A stretch of 33,765 bases of DNA from CAYNUJ01 sp964573255 (GCA_964573255.1 CAZNJB010000035.1:1-33765); one strand, 5' to 3'; numbered from the stretch's first letter, positions 8,569 to 16,130 are shown. Made by a program: numbers and translations. The notes: generated from the sequence alone by a model not told the origin.

Positions 8569-9449
8569 AAGTACTTATTACATCCGGTGGTGGTTTGCTG
8601 GGACAATATTTAAACATTGAATTATCAAAGAAATTTGAAATTCTTACTCTCTATCATAAAAATGCCGGGAATGCAAGGGAATATAATTCCAAGCAAATTG
8701 ATTTAATCAACTTGGAAGAGGTGGAAAATATAGTAAAGGAATTTTATCCTGATGTTATTGTTCATAATGCGGCAATTTCGAATCCCGCAATGGCAGATGA
8801 GCTCCCTCCGAATTATACTTACAAGGTTAATGTAAGTGCAACAGAAGTACTTGCAGCAGTTGCGGAATCTATTAACGCTAGGATAATTTATACATCAACC
8901 GATTTGGTTTACGCCGGTTACCGAGGTTCTAATTTAAATGAAGATTCAAAGATTATTCCCGCTTCCCTTTATTCGGAAACAAAAATGATGGGGGAGATAA
9001 AAGTTAGAAGGGTAACTGACAATTATTTGATTTTAAGAACAGCGTTGATGTACGGTTTCGGTTTAAATCATTCGAAAAATCATTTTACTCACGTAATCGA
9101 AAAATTGAAAAGTGGAGAAAGTGTGAGTTTGTTTACTGACCAATTCCGGAGTCCGTTAGAATTATCGGATGCGGCAAGAATGATTTCGGAATTAATTCAA
9201 AAAGAAATTTCGGGTGAAACCATTAACTTTGGCGGTCCGGAACGACTTTCTCGTTATGAGTTGGGACTTAAGGCTTGCAAGGTATTCGGATTGGATGAAA
9301 AATTGATTAAACCTGTAAAATTAAGCGAAACTGATTTGCGATATAAAGTATATGATGTATCTATGGATATATCTAAATTGCTTTCGGTAGGAGTTACACC
9401 CAAATCGGTTGAGCAAAGCTTGGAATATATTCGAGAAAAATATTTTTAG
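8556..9449 (+). CDS. RmlD-like NAD(P)-dependent sugar reductase (extended SDR)
   Basis: 297 residues of the extended short-chain dehydrogenase/RmlD-substrate-binding family. N-terminal Rossmann glycine motif GGGLLG near residues 12-17, NAAIS after beta-4, TSTDLVY with the active-site Ser/Thr, and the catalytic pair in YSETK. The C-terminal half carries LRTALMYGFG and NFGGPERLSRYEL, typical of dTDP-4-dehydrorhamnose reductase-like proteins. The ATG lies inside the end of anmK, so the two are co-translated, which hints at a sugar or cell-wall role. No other rhamnose genes are present, so I do not call it rmlD. It converges on pdxB with a 12-base gap. Confidence 0.8.
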   Translation: MSALKVLITSGGGLLGQYLNIELSKKFEILTLYHKNAGNAREYNSKQIDLINLEEVENIVKEFYPDVIVHNAAISNPAMADELPPNYTYKVNVSATEVLAAVAESINARIIYTSTDLVYAGYRGSNLNEDSKIIPASLYSETKMMGEIKVRRVTDNYLILRTALMYGFGLNHSKNHFTHVIEKLKSGESVSLFTDQFRSPLELSDAARMISELIQKEISGETINFGGPERLSRYELGLKACKVFGLDEKLIKPVKLSETDLRYKVYDVSMDISKLLSVGVTPKSVEQSLEYIREKYF

Positions 9450-9461
9450 ATGACGGGGGAA

Positions 9462-10577
9462 TTAGTCGTTAATTATTTTTATCATGTTGTCAATTTCTCT
9501 GAGCAAGTCCCCGGTGAATTTATAATTTTTCAATTCTCGTCTTAAAGGATATTCCTTTCTAAGTTTATCGAATAAATTCCCGTTTGAATCCGGTTTAAGT
9601 AAAGTCCTTAATTTGATGTCATCTTCCGCAATCGGATAAACAGAAGAGAAAATTTCGTGCAGCTGTTCTTCCAGTGTTCGGCTTGTTAAGTGAATTAAAT
9701 TATTTTTAACTTCGATATTCGGAGGCTGCCAATTTATTTTGGAATTATAAAATTTGCACAATGCTTGGTGCATCATTACTGTCCCGTTAACCTTGCCTTC
9801 GTAAGAATATCCGGCAATGTGAGGTGTTGCAATATCGACCAGACCAAGTAATTCTTTATCGATATTGGGTTCGTTCTCCCAAACGTCAAGCACGGTAAAA
9901 ATATTTTTCTCTCGCTGCAAATGTTTTTTCAATGCGGTATTATCAATTACTGCACCGCGGCTTGCATTAATTAAAATTGTTCCCGGTTTTATTAAACTTA
10001 GATTGCATTCATTTAATAGGTGAAAGGTGTTATCCTCCCCACCGATATTTAGCGGTACATGAAATGTAATTATATCCGCTTGCAAAGCTTCTTCAAATGA
10101 GCGAAACTCATCGCTGTTTGATTTTCTTTGCAAAGGGGGATCGTTTTTAATTACTTCCAAGCCGAGTTTTTCTACAATCTTTGCAACCCGGCTGCCAATG
10201 TTGCCTGTGCCAATAATGCCTAATGACTTATTTTTCAACGAAATATTATTGTTGATGCAGAGATGTGCAATTGCAGAAAAAACATATTCAGCTACCGCTT
10301 GAGCATTGCAGCCTTTGGCGTTTGTGAAATAAATGTCTTTTTCCTGCAGATATTTTTTATCAATGTGATCATCACCTATTGTTGCGGTACCAATAAACCT
10401 AACGTTTGTGTTCTCTAAGAGTTGCTTGTTTACTTTGGTGATTGAACGGACAATCAACGCATCCGTATCTTTCAGCTTTTCGTTGGTGATTTCTCTACCG
10501 TGCAGCAGGCTTACATCCCCAATTGATGAGAAAGCTTCTTCGGCATAAATTATATTTTCGTCTGCAGTAATTTTCAT
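9462..10577 (-). CDS. pdxB: 4-phosphoerythronate dehydrogenase (PdxB)
   Basis: Oxidises 4-phospho-D-erythronate in the DXP-dependent route to pyridoxal phosphate. About 371 residues from ATG 10577; a GTG at 10607 would add ten residues with no family counterpart, and the MKITADENIIYAEEAF start matches PdxB. D-2-hydroxyacid dehydrogenase features are clear: NAD site GTGNIGSRV, catalytic Arg in INASRGAVID, Glu in DVWENEP and His in ATPHIAGYSYEGK. The last stretch matches the PdxB-type C-terminal region and separates it from SerA and other relatives. Divergent from aspS. Confidence 0.9.
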   Translation of the reverse strand: MKITADENIIYAEEAFSSIGDVSLLHGREITNEKLKDTDALIVRSITKVNKQLLENTNVRFIGTATIGDDHIDKKYLQEKDIYFTNAKGCNAQAVAEYVFSAIAHLCINNNISLKNKSLGIIGTGNIGSRVAKIVEKLGLEVIKNDPPLQRKSNSDEFRSFEEALQADIITFHVPLNIGGEDNTFHLLNECNLSLIKPGTILINASRGAVIDNTALKKHLQREKNIFTVLDVWENEPNIDKELLGLVDIATPHIAGYSYEGKVNGTVMMHQALCKFYNSKINWQPPNIEVKNNLIHLTSRTLEEQLHEIFSSVYPIAEDDIKLRTLLKPDSNGNLFDKLRKEYPLRRELKNYKFTGDLLREIDNMIKIIND

Positions 10578-10622
10578 GATTTTGATATAATATAAATTCG
10601 AAGACACAATTTAATACAAATT

Positions 10623-10643
10623 AATAATTTAGAGAGAATTATT
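10623..10643. repeat. AT-rich inverted repeat between pdxB and aspS
   Basis: AATAATT and AATTATT are exact reverse complements separated by 7 bases (TAGAGAG), in the divergent pdxB/aspS promoter region. It could be an operator half-site pair, but AT-only repeats arise easily by chance in this composition. Confidence 0.3.
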
Positions 10644-10705
10644 GAAGGCAATTTTCTATCTTTAGAGCTTAAAATTTTTAGTTTTATTCAACGGAGTTTA
10701 TTTCC

Positions 10706-12472
10706 ATGAAATTTAATAGAAGAACTCACACTTGCGGTGAGCTTAGAGAAGAACATATCGGACAGCGAGTAGTGCTGAACGGTTGGGTTGATACGAGAAG
10801 AGATTTAGGAGGAGTGATTTTTATTGATCTCCGAGATAGATACGGAATAACTCAGGTTGTATTTGAACCTGCGTTTAATGAGGAAGCTCATGAGGCTTCG
10901 AAATCATTGAGAAGCGAGTATGTTATTTCTATTGAAGGGGAAGTTCGCCAACGTCCGGCGGATACGGAAAACCCCAATTTGCCGACGGGAATGGTTGATG
11001 TTAAAGTTGATAAACTCGTTATTTTAAACGAATCCGATACTCCACCTTTTCAAATAAAGGATGGAATTGATGTCCACGAAGATATTCGTTTAAAGTATCG
11101 TTACTTAGATTTGCGCCGTCCAGAAATGCAGCAAAATATTTTGCTGCGCCATAAGGTATATCAGATTGCAAGAAATTATTTCGATAGAAATAATTTCGTA
11201 GAAATAGAAACCCCTATGTTGATGAAAAGCACACCGGAAGGCGCAAGGGATTTTTTGGTTCCTTCCAGATTACATAAAGGAAAGTTTTATGCCCTGCCCC
11301 AATCTCCGCAAACTTATAAACAGTTGCTAATGGTTTCGGGGTATGACAGATATTTCCAAATTACTAAATGTTTCCGTGATGAAGATTTGAGAGCGGATCG
11401 TCAACCTGAATTTACTCAAATTGACGTTGAGATGTCGTTTGTTGACGTTGAAGATATATTTGAGATTGTTGAAGGTTTGATGAAGGAACTCTTCCAAACA
11501 GTTTGGAACAAAGAACTTTCGTTGCCGATTCCACGCTTAACTTTTGATGAAGCAATGGAAAAATACGGAAGTGATAAGCCTGATCTCCGGTTTGATTTGG
11601 AAATGACAACCTTGAATGATGTTTTTGTCAATACAGAATTTCGCGTTTTTAAGGATGTGCTCGCTAATAACGGTATTATTACTGGTATGGTAGCAAAAGG
11701 ATGCGGAGATTATACCCGTAATCAATTGGATGTGCTTACCGATTTTGTTAAGAAACTTGGTGCTGGCGGATTGATATGGATGAGAGTCAAAGAAGACGGT
11801 TTGGAAGCGCCGGTAGCTAAGTTCTTTACCGATGAAGAAAAAGAAAATCTGATAAATACATTAAAAGCAGAAAACGGAGATTTGATCTTTATAATTTCGG
11901 GTCCCAAATTAAAGGCTCTTTCCATCATGGGAAATTTACGTTTGGAAATGGCTCGCAGATTGGATTTAATTAAAGAAGATGCGGAACCTGCACTGCTTTG
12001 GGTTACCGATTTCCCATTGCTGGAATGGGATGATGAAACACAGCGTTACTATGCAATGCATCATCCGTTTACCTCACCAAGGGTAGAGGATTTTGATTTG
12101 CTGGAGACAGATCCCGGAAAAGTAAAAGCAAGAGCATACGATTTAGTATTGAACGGAAATGAAATAGCCGGCGGAAGTATTAGAATTCATAATTCCGAAA
12201 TACAATCAAAAATGTTTAGAGCTTTGGGTATTTCCGATGAAGAAGCCGAAGAGAAATTCGGATTTTTAATGGGCGCATTTAAATACGGAGCCCCACCGCA
12301 CGGCGGAATTGCTTTTGGATTTGATAGAATGGTTATGCTCTTTGCCGGCAAAGATTCTATCCGCGAAGTTATGGCATTTCCTAAAACTTCGAGCGGATTA
12401 TCCTTGATGGATAATTCTCCATCTGATGTAAGTGAAGAACAATTGAAAGAATTACATATAAAATTGAGATAA
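10706..12472 (+). CDS. aspS: Aspartyl-tRNA synthetase
   Basis: Class IIb synthetase charging tRNA-Asp. 588 residues, the usual bacterial length. N-terminal OB-fold anticodon-binding domain (about 1-110, GWVDTRRDLGGVIFIDLRDR), then the catalytic core: RYLDLRRPEMQQN leading into motif 1, motif 2 FRDEDLRADRQPEFTQID, and motif 3 GIAFGFDRMVML near the end. The bacterial GAD insertion lies between motifs 2 and 3, about residues 290-420. GGAG sits 9 bases before the ATG. A stem-loop with T-run follows the stop, then tRNA-Lys. Confidence 0.97.
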   Translation: MKFNRRTHTCGELREEHIGQRVVLNGWVDTRRDLGGVIFIDLRDRYGITQVVFEPAFNEEAHEASKSLRSEYVISIEGEVRQRPADTENPNLPTGMVDVKVDKLVILNESDTPPFQIKDGIDVHEDIRLKYRYLDLRRPEMQQNILLRHKVYQIARNYFDRNNFVEIETPMLMKSTPEGARDFLVPSRLHKGKFYALPQSPQTYKQLLMVSGYDRYFQITKCFRDEDLRADRQPEFTQIDVEMSFVDVEDIFEIVEGLMKELFQTVWNKELSLPIPRLTFDEAMEKYGSDKPDLRFDLEMTTLNDVFVNTEFRVFKDVLANNGIITGMVAKGCGDYTRNQLDVLTDFVKKLGAGGLIWMRVKEDGLEAPVAKFFTDEEKENLINTLKAENGDLIFIISGPKLKALSIMGNLRLEMARRLDLIKEDAEPALLWVTDFPLLEWDDETQRYYAMHHPFTSPRVEDFDLLETDPGKVKARAYDLVLNGNEIAGGSIRIHNSEIQSKMFRALGISDEEAEEKFGFLMGAFKYGAPPHGGIAFGFDRMVMLFAGKDSIREVMAFPKTSSGLSLMDNSPSDVSEEQLKELHIKLR

Positions 12473-12518
12473 TTTTTTCAAAAACTTGAATTAAATTATC
12501 GAAGCAAGTATATTTAGG

Positions 12519-12553
12519 GCTCAAATTTTTTGAAATGTTCTTTTGAGCTTTTT
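12519..12553 (+). terminator. Probable terminator after aspS
   Basis: GCTCAAA (12519-12525) pairs with TTTGAGC (12542-12548) around a 16-base loop, followed directly by TTTTT. The stem is AT-rich and the loop large, so it is moderate in strength. It separates aspS from the tRNA gene 14 bases on. Confidence 0.5.
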
Positions 12554-12566
12554 AGAAGATTTTGTT

Positions 12567-12638
12567 GGGCGTGTAGCTCAGTGGTAGAGCATCTGCCTTT
12601 TAAGCAGAGGGTCCCTGGTTCGAGCCCAGGCACGCTCA
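12567..12638 (+). tRNA. tRNA-Lys (anticodon TTT)
   Basis: A complete cloverleaf folds by eye: acceptor GGGCGTG with CACGCTC (one G-T), D stem GCTC/GAGC, anticodon stem TCTGC/GCAGA around loop CTTTTAA with anticodon TTT, T stem CCTGG/CCAGG around TTCGAGC. The discriminator base is A and the CCA end is not encoded. It follows aspS and is followed by a strong terminator. Confidence 0.96.
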
Positions 12639-12877
12639 CGAAAGAAGAAAATTAAACCCCGGTAATTGCAGAATTGTCGGGGTTTTTTCGTTTGAGGAAT
12701 AACCTGCCATGCATTATGTTTATGTCATAAAGTCACTTAAAACCGGAATGCATTATTATGGGGAGAGCAAAGATTACCGGGAAAGATTGGAGAGACATAA
12801 TGCAGACAGAAGCAAAGCTACTAAAGGAAAGGGGCCTTGGAAGATCAGGGTTGTTTGCAGGGTTGAGGATAAATCCG
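12576..12877 (+). repeat. Tandem unit, copy A (tRNA-Lys body, terminator, GIY-YIG 5' part)
   Basis: This segment is repeated at 12953-13257 with scattered substitutions and three single-base length differences (two in the tRNA anticodon arm, one in the A-rich spacer). It runs from the D-arm of tRNA-Lys through the terminator to codon 56 of the GIY-YIG gene. The left boundary falls exactly at the first base of the D stem; the acceptor strand GGGCGTGTA is not repeated. Confidence 0.9.
12657..12688 (+). terminator. Strong intrinsic terminator after tRNA-Lys (copy A)
   Basis: CCCCGGTAATT pairs with AATTGTCGGGG (two G-T pairs) around the tetraloop GCAG, flanked by AAA before and TTTTTT after. It should end the tRNA transcript before the GIY-YIG gene. 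The second copy at 13037 keeps every stem base and differs only in the loop. Confidence 0.88.
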
Positions 12878-12981
12878 AAGCCTGCAAATTAGAAAGGAAA
12901 TTAAAGAATATGAAAAATCCCGAGAAAGCAATTAACTATATAATAACTCACTGCTCAGTGGTAGAGCACTCCGACTTTTAG
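12709..12981 (+). CDS. Small GIY-YIG endonuclease-family protein, copy A
   Basis: 90 residues of the small stand-alone GIY-YIG family (UvrC/UPF0213-like catalytic fold). Seen: YVY and YYG as the GIY...YIG motifs (residues 3-5 and 16-18), the conserved Arg in RERLERHN and the metal-binding Glu in KLERKLK near residue 64, so the catalytic set looks complete. The final ten or so residues (about THCSVVEHSDF) are encoded by the following tRNA fragment, and the TAG stop lies in its anticodon loop; the ancestral C-terminus was probably different. Function is unknown: the family includes DNA-repair and homing-type nucleases, and its place within a tRNA repeat hints at a selfish or tRNA-targeting role (inference). 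No clear ribosome-binding site. Confidence 0.75.
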   Translation: MHYVYVIKSLKTGMHYYGESKDYRERLERHNADRSKATKGKGPWKIRVVCRVEDKSEACKLERKLKNMKNPEKAINYIITHCSVVEHSDF

Positions 12982-13017
12982 TCGGAGGGGTCCCTGGTTC
13001 GAGCCCAGGCACGCTCA
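12953..13017 (+). pseudogene. 5'-truncated tRNA-Lys (anticodon TTT) remnant
   Basis: From the D stem on this matches the intact tRNA-Lys: GCTC/GAGC, T arm CCTGG-TTCGAGC-CCAGG and 3' acceptor strand CACGCTC plus A. The 5' acceptor strand is absent; the bases before it (TAACTCACT) cannot pair with CACGCTC. The anticodon stem differs (TCCGA/TCGGA around CTTTTAG, still anticodon TTT) and carries one extra C and one extra G that would pair as a sixth base pair. It cannot form a standard tRNA and overlaps the end of the first GIY-YIG gene. Confidence 0.85.
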
Positions 13018-13036
13018 CAAAAGAAGAAAAATTAAA

Positions 13037-13068
13037 CCCCGGTAATTGTAGAATTGTCGGGGTTTTTT
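13037..13068 (+). terminator. Strong intrinsic terminator, copy B
   Basis: Same 11-bp hairpin as in copy A, with tetraloop GTAG instead of GCAG, followed by TTTTTT. Every stem base is kept although the flanking sequence has diverged. Confidence 0.85.
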
Positions 13069-13088
13069 CGTTTTAGGAATAACCTGTT

Positions 13089-13397
13089 ATGCATTATGTG
13101 TATATCATAAAGTCACTTGAAACCGGAATGCATTATTATGGGGAGAGCAAAGATTACCGTGAAAGATTAGAGAGACATAATGCAGGCAGAAGCAAAGCGA
13201 CAAAGGGTAAAGGTCCTTGGAAGAGCAGGGTTGCTTGCAGGGTTGAGGATAAATCCGGAATATTAAATTATAGTCGAAGTAGAAATTATCTGACTTCGGC
13301 AGGAAAAGAAATTAAACCTGCATTTTTGAACTCCAGAATCAAATTATATTTTTCTCCGAAACCTAAATCTTTCGTTAAACGTATTAACATTACATGA
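13089..13397 (+). pseudogene. Truncated GIY-YIG endonuclease gene, copy B
   Basis: The first 56 codons match copy A with five amino-acid differences and nine synonymous ones, and keep YVY, YYG and RERLERHN. After VEDKS the frame runs into unrelated sequence, loses the segment carrying the metal-binding Glu, and continues antisense through the end of the PCu(A)C gene before a stop. The product should lack nuclease activity. It may be a recent remnant left when the copper-chaperone operon, or a deletion, came to abut it. Confidence 0.75.
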
Positions 13398-13729
13398 TAG
13401 CTTCTGGGTTTGAAAACAACTTCTTCTCCTTTGGGAATAACCAAAAATTCCAAATGATTCATTCCAAATCTTCCGTCTTCTGACTTGAAACTCTCGTGAA
13501 TCTGTACAACATCTGCGAATTCAAATTTTGCAGAAATTAGTGTATCGTCTTTTTCGCTATTGTTGATTATTGTGAAGAATGCTCCGGTATTCATTCCCTT
13601 TCCGGATGGAGAAATCCAAGCGTTCTTTATTTCAATTCCTGTTTTATTAATTTCTATTTTTTTATCTTCATTCTTTCCGCAAGCAAATACCAGTACAACA
13701 ATTAATCCGGTTAATAAAATATTTCTCAT
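13286..13729 (-). CDS. Periplasmic copper chaperone PCu(A)C-type lipoprotein
   Basis: 147 residues of the PCu(A)C/DUF461 family, which delivers copper to the CuA centre of haem-copper oxidases. An N-terminal hydrophobic segment ends at VFAC, a likely lipoprotein signal with Cys17. The copper ligands fit the family pattern: His in VQIHESF, a Met in RFGMNHL about 12 residues later, then HVM in RSYHVML. It starts with an ATGA overlap of the SCO1-like gene, so the two are co-translated. Its stop lies in a small hairpin (CGAAGT...ACTTCG) that meets the truncated GIY-YIG remnant. Confidence 0.85.
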   Translation of the reverse strand: MRNILLTGLIVVLVFACGKNEDKKIEINKTGIEIKNAWISPSGKGMNTGAFFTIINNSEKDDTLISAKFEFADVVQIHESFKSEDGRFGMNHLEFLVIPKGEEVVFKPRSYHVMLIRLTKDLGFGEKYNLILEFKNAGLISFPAEVR

Positions 13730-14319
13730 TCTTCTTTCATCCTTTTTATATCTTCAATAATTTCTTCAATATCTATTGAACTTCCGTAATAATTTTTTCT
13801 TAAGTGAGTTTTGGAATCGAACAAGGATATTCTGTCCGTGTGAAGGTAATAATATATTTTACTTTTATCTTCAAAAACAGTTGAATCATTTGGCGCTGCA
13901 ACTACACCGGCGGTTTTCAGCAATCGTTTAATCTCTTTTTTTTCACCCGTTAAAAATGTCCAATTATTTAAATCCAAATTCCTTGTTTCGGCATATTTCT
14001 TTAGAACTGAAGGTGTGTCAAATTCCGGATCGAATGATATTGTAACGAATTGGATATCAGCGATATTTTCATTATTCAACTTTTCCTTTATTAATCGCAT
14101 GTTGTTGGTTGTTAACGGGCAAATATCCGGACAATTTGTGTAAATAAATCCTACTACACTTATCTTGTCCTTAATCAATTGAGGAAAGAACACTACCGTG
14201 CTGTCTTGATTTAACAATTTATAACTAGTATTACTCCAATCGTCATCGAGAGGAAAATCCCTTACGCATCCAATAGTTGCAATAACAAGTAAAAAAGTAA
14301 TAATATATGCTTTTTTCAT
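13726..14319 (-). CDS. SCO1/SenC family copper-delivery protein
   Basis: 197 residues with a thioredoxin fold. The N-terminal hydrophobic segment ends near Cys18 (ATIGC), suggesting a lipoprotein. The copper-binding CxxxC is TNCPDICP, preceded by VVGFIYTNC, and the third ligand is His in YYYLHTDRI. Family members insert copper in, or reduce, cytochrome oxidase subunit II. The PCu(A)C partner follows with a 4-base overlap. The pair implies a CuA-type terminal oxidase elsewhere, so the organism probably respires oxygen at least at low levels. A Fur-box-like palindrome lies just upstream. Confidence 0.9.
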   Translation of the reverse strand: MKKAYIITFLLVIATIGCVRDFPLDDDWSNTSYKLLNQDSTVVFFPQLIKDKISVVGFIYTNCPDICPLTTNNMRLIKEKLNNENIADIQFVTISFDPEFDTPSVLKKYAETRNLDLNNWTFLTGEKKEIKRLLKTAGVVAAPNDSTVFEDKSKIYYYLHTDRISLFDSKTHLRKNYYGSSIDIEEIIEDIKRMKEE

Positions 14320-14333
14320 TTTTAACTTGATAA

Positions 14334-14349
14334 AATAATGAGAATTATT
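14334..14349. promoter_or_regulatory. Fur-box-like inverted repeat in the SCO1/EEP divergent region
   Basis: AATAAT GAGA ATTATT is an exact inverted repeat. The 15 bases at 14336-14350 match the core of the classical Fur consensus at 13 positions by my count, and 14 of 19 over the full box. It sits about 15 bases before the SCO1-like start and 42 before the EEP gene. An AT-rich chance palindrome is a real alternative. Confidence 0.33.
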
Positions 14350-14390
14350 ACTTTAAACATATAAATAAATCAATAAGTGAGAAAGGAACT

Positions 14391-16130
14391 ATGAAAACCT
14401 GTTGTATATATTTGTTGGCGATAATAATGAATTTTACTATTACTACTGCACAAATAGTTTTAGATGAGAATTTTAGCGATTGGGATTCGGTTCAAGTTCT
14501 ATATGATGATATGCAAGATGACATTCCAAATGAAGTTTCTTTCGGAAAGTTAAAAGTAAGCAGTGATGATTCTTTTATTTATTTTTATATCGAATTGGGT
14601 AAGGAGTTAAATTTACAAGATAACAACAGTATAACTATTTTTATTGATAGTGATAACAATCTTTCCACGGGTAAACAGATTTTAGGAATGGGAGCAGAAT
14701 TTGAATTTACTTTTGGGGAGAGACGAGGTTATTATTATTTCCAAAACGGATATACGCAAATTTCGCAGAATGATATTGGATTACTTTCATCCCCAACTGT
14801 TTCATCGGATAAGTTTGAATTTCTCTTTGATAGAAAAACAAAAATTAACGGACAAGATTTATTTTTGAATGATACAGTTAAAATTATGTTTCGTGACGGA
14901 TCAGCGGGTGATATCATTCCAAATGAGCAGGGAGGTATTCAATATGTTTTTGAAAATTTTGTTTATGAAGACAATAATTATTCATTACAGAAAGATGCTC
15001 TAACTCATTTCCGTGTTATGTCATTTAATGTTCATAAAGATGATTTATTCGACTCAGCCAATAAGGAACATTTCAGAAGATTAATCTCGGTCATAAATCC
15101 CGACATTATTGGTTTCCAAGAAATATATCAACACTCATCGCAGGAAACAGCCGATTTGATTAATGAGTTTATACCTTCGGAATGGTATCATAGTAAATTA
15201 AGCAACGACAATATTTGTGTAAGTAGATTCCCTATCCTATCGGAGTATGCAATTGACGGGAATGCCGCATTTTTAATCGATATTTCCTCGACCTTGCTGA
15301 ATGATGAGATGTTATTTATATCCGCTCATCCGCCTTGCTGTGGAAACGATGATCAAAGACAAGCAGAGATTGATCACATAATGTCTTTCATTAGGGATGC
15401 TAAAAATGGTTCCGGAGTTCTACAACTGAAAGATAATTCTCCTATTGTTATAGTTGGAGATATGAATCTGGTGGGTTTGTCTCGTCAGCAATTTACATTC
15501 TATTCAGGTGATATATTAAATGAATCAGTTTACGGTTCGGATTTTTCTCCTGATTGGGACGGATCGTTTTTTGAAGATGCAATGCCTTTAACAACCGGAC
15601 TTCCCGCTTCGTTCACTTGGTATAGTGAATCTTCATCATTTAGTCCGGGAAGGTTGGATTATATAATCTTTTCTGGTTCCGTAATGGAATTAAGAAACAG
15701 TTTTGCCTTGTTTACTCCTGCTCTTCCAGCCGATACATTATCAGAATACAATTTAGAATTGAACGATTCAAAGCTTGCTTCAGATCATATTCCGGTGGCG
15801 GCAGATTTTCAATTAAAAGTTATTGAAGGTGCAGATGAAGTTCCACTCAATTTTGAGTTGTTTCAAAATTATCCGAATCCGTTTAATCCAACAACTACAA
15901 TTAAATATTCAATACCAGCAAGCGTTTCAAAATTTAACTTACCTGTAAAAGTAACTTTGAAAATTTACGATCTTCTCGGTCAAGAAGTTTTAACACTTAT
16001 AAATGAAGTTCAGGCAGCGGGGAATTATGAAGTTGAATTTGATGCTTCCAATCTTACGAGTGGAGTATTTTTCTATCAATTAAGAGCCGGGAATTTTGTC
16101 GAAACGAAAAAAATGGTTTTAATGAAATAA
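14391..16130 (+). CDS. Secreted endonuclease/exonuclease/phosphatase-fold protein with T9SS sorting domain
   Basis: 579 residues. A signal peptide (about 1-20, ending TTAQ) leads to a beta-rich N-terminal domain (about 21-195, starting DENFSDWDSVQVLYDD) like CBM9/DOMON-type binding modules. An EEP nuclease/phosphatase domain follows (about 206-475): MSFNVH (about 210-215), GFQEIYQ with the metal-binding Glu244, GDMN (356-359), and SDHIPV with Asp465-His466, a complete catalytic set. The last 90 residues are a type A T9SS sorting domain starting ELFQNYPNPFNPTTTIKY and ending ETKKMVLMK. It is predicted to be exported and surface-attached or released; substrate could be extracellular DNA, a sphingolipid or a phosphoester. 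AAGGAAC precedes the ATG. Confidence 0.88.
   Translation: MKTCCIYLLAIIMNFTITTAQIVLDENFSDWDSVQVLYDDMQDDIPNEVSFGKLKVSSDDSFIYFYIELGKELNLQDNNSITIFIDSDNNLSTGKQILGMGAEFEFTFGERRGYYYFQNGYTQISQNDIGLLSSPTVSSDKFEFLFDRKTKINGQDLFLNDTVKIMFRDGSAGDIIPNEQGGIQYVFENFVYEDNNYSLQKDALTHFRVMSFNVHKDDLFDSANKEHFRRLISVINPDIIGFQEIYQHSSQETADLINEFIPSEWYHSKLSNDNICVSRFPILSEYAIDGNAAFLIDISSTLLNDEMLFISAHPPCCGNDDQRQAEIDHIMSFIRDAKNGSGVLQLKDNSPIVIVGDMNLVGLSRQQFTFYSGDILNESVYGSDFSPDWDGSFFEDAMPLTTGLPASFTWYSESSSFSPGRLDYIIFSGSVMELRNSFALFTPALPADTLSEYNLELNDSKLASDHIPVAADFQLKVIEGADEVPLNFELFQNYPNPFNPTTTIKYSIPASVSKFNLPVKVTLKIYDLLGQEVLTLINEVQAAGNYEVEFDASNLTSGVFFYQLRAGNFVETKKMVLMK

Larger units (their letters stand above)
12953..13257 (+). repeat. 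Tandem unit, copy B
   Basis: Second copy of the 12576-12877 segment. The order is the same: tRNA-Lys body, A-rich spacer, hairpin terminator, AACCTG leader, GIY-YIG codons 1-56. Similarity stops at 13257, just before the codons for the nuclease's metal-binding Glu. Confidence 0.9.

Noticed and set aside
12567..13017. Two functional tRNA-Lys genes
   Set aside because: Only the first has a 5' acceptor strand; bases before the second cannot pair with its CACGCTC 3' strand.
12576..13257. CRISPR array or insertion sequence as the source of the repeat
   Set aside because: There are only two long coding repeats, no short regular repeats with spacers, no transposase and no terminal inverted repeats.
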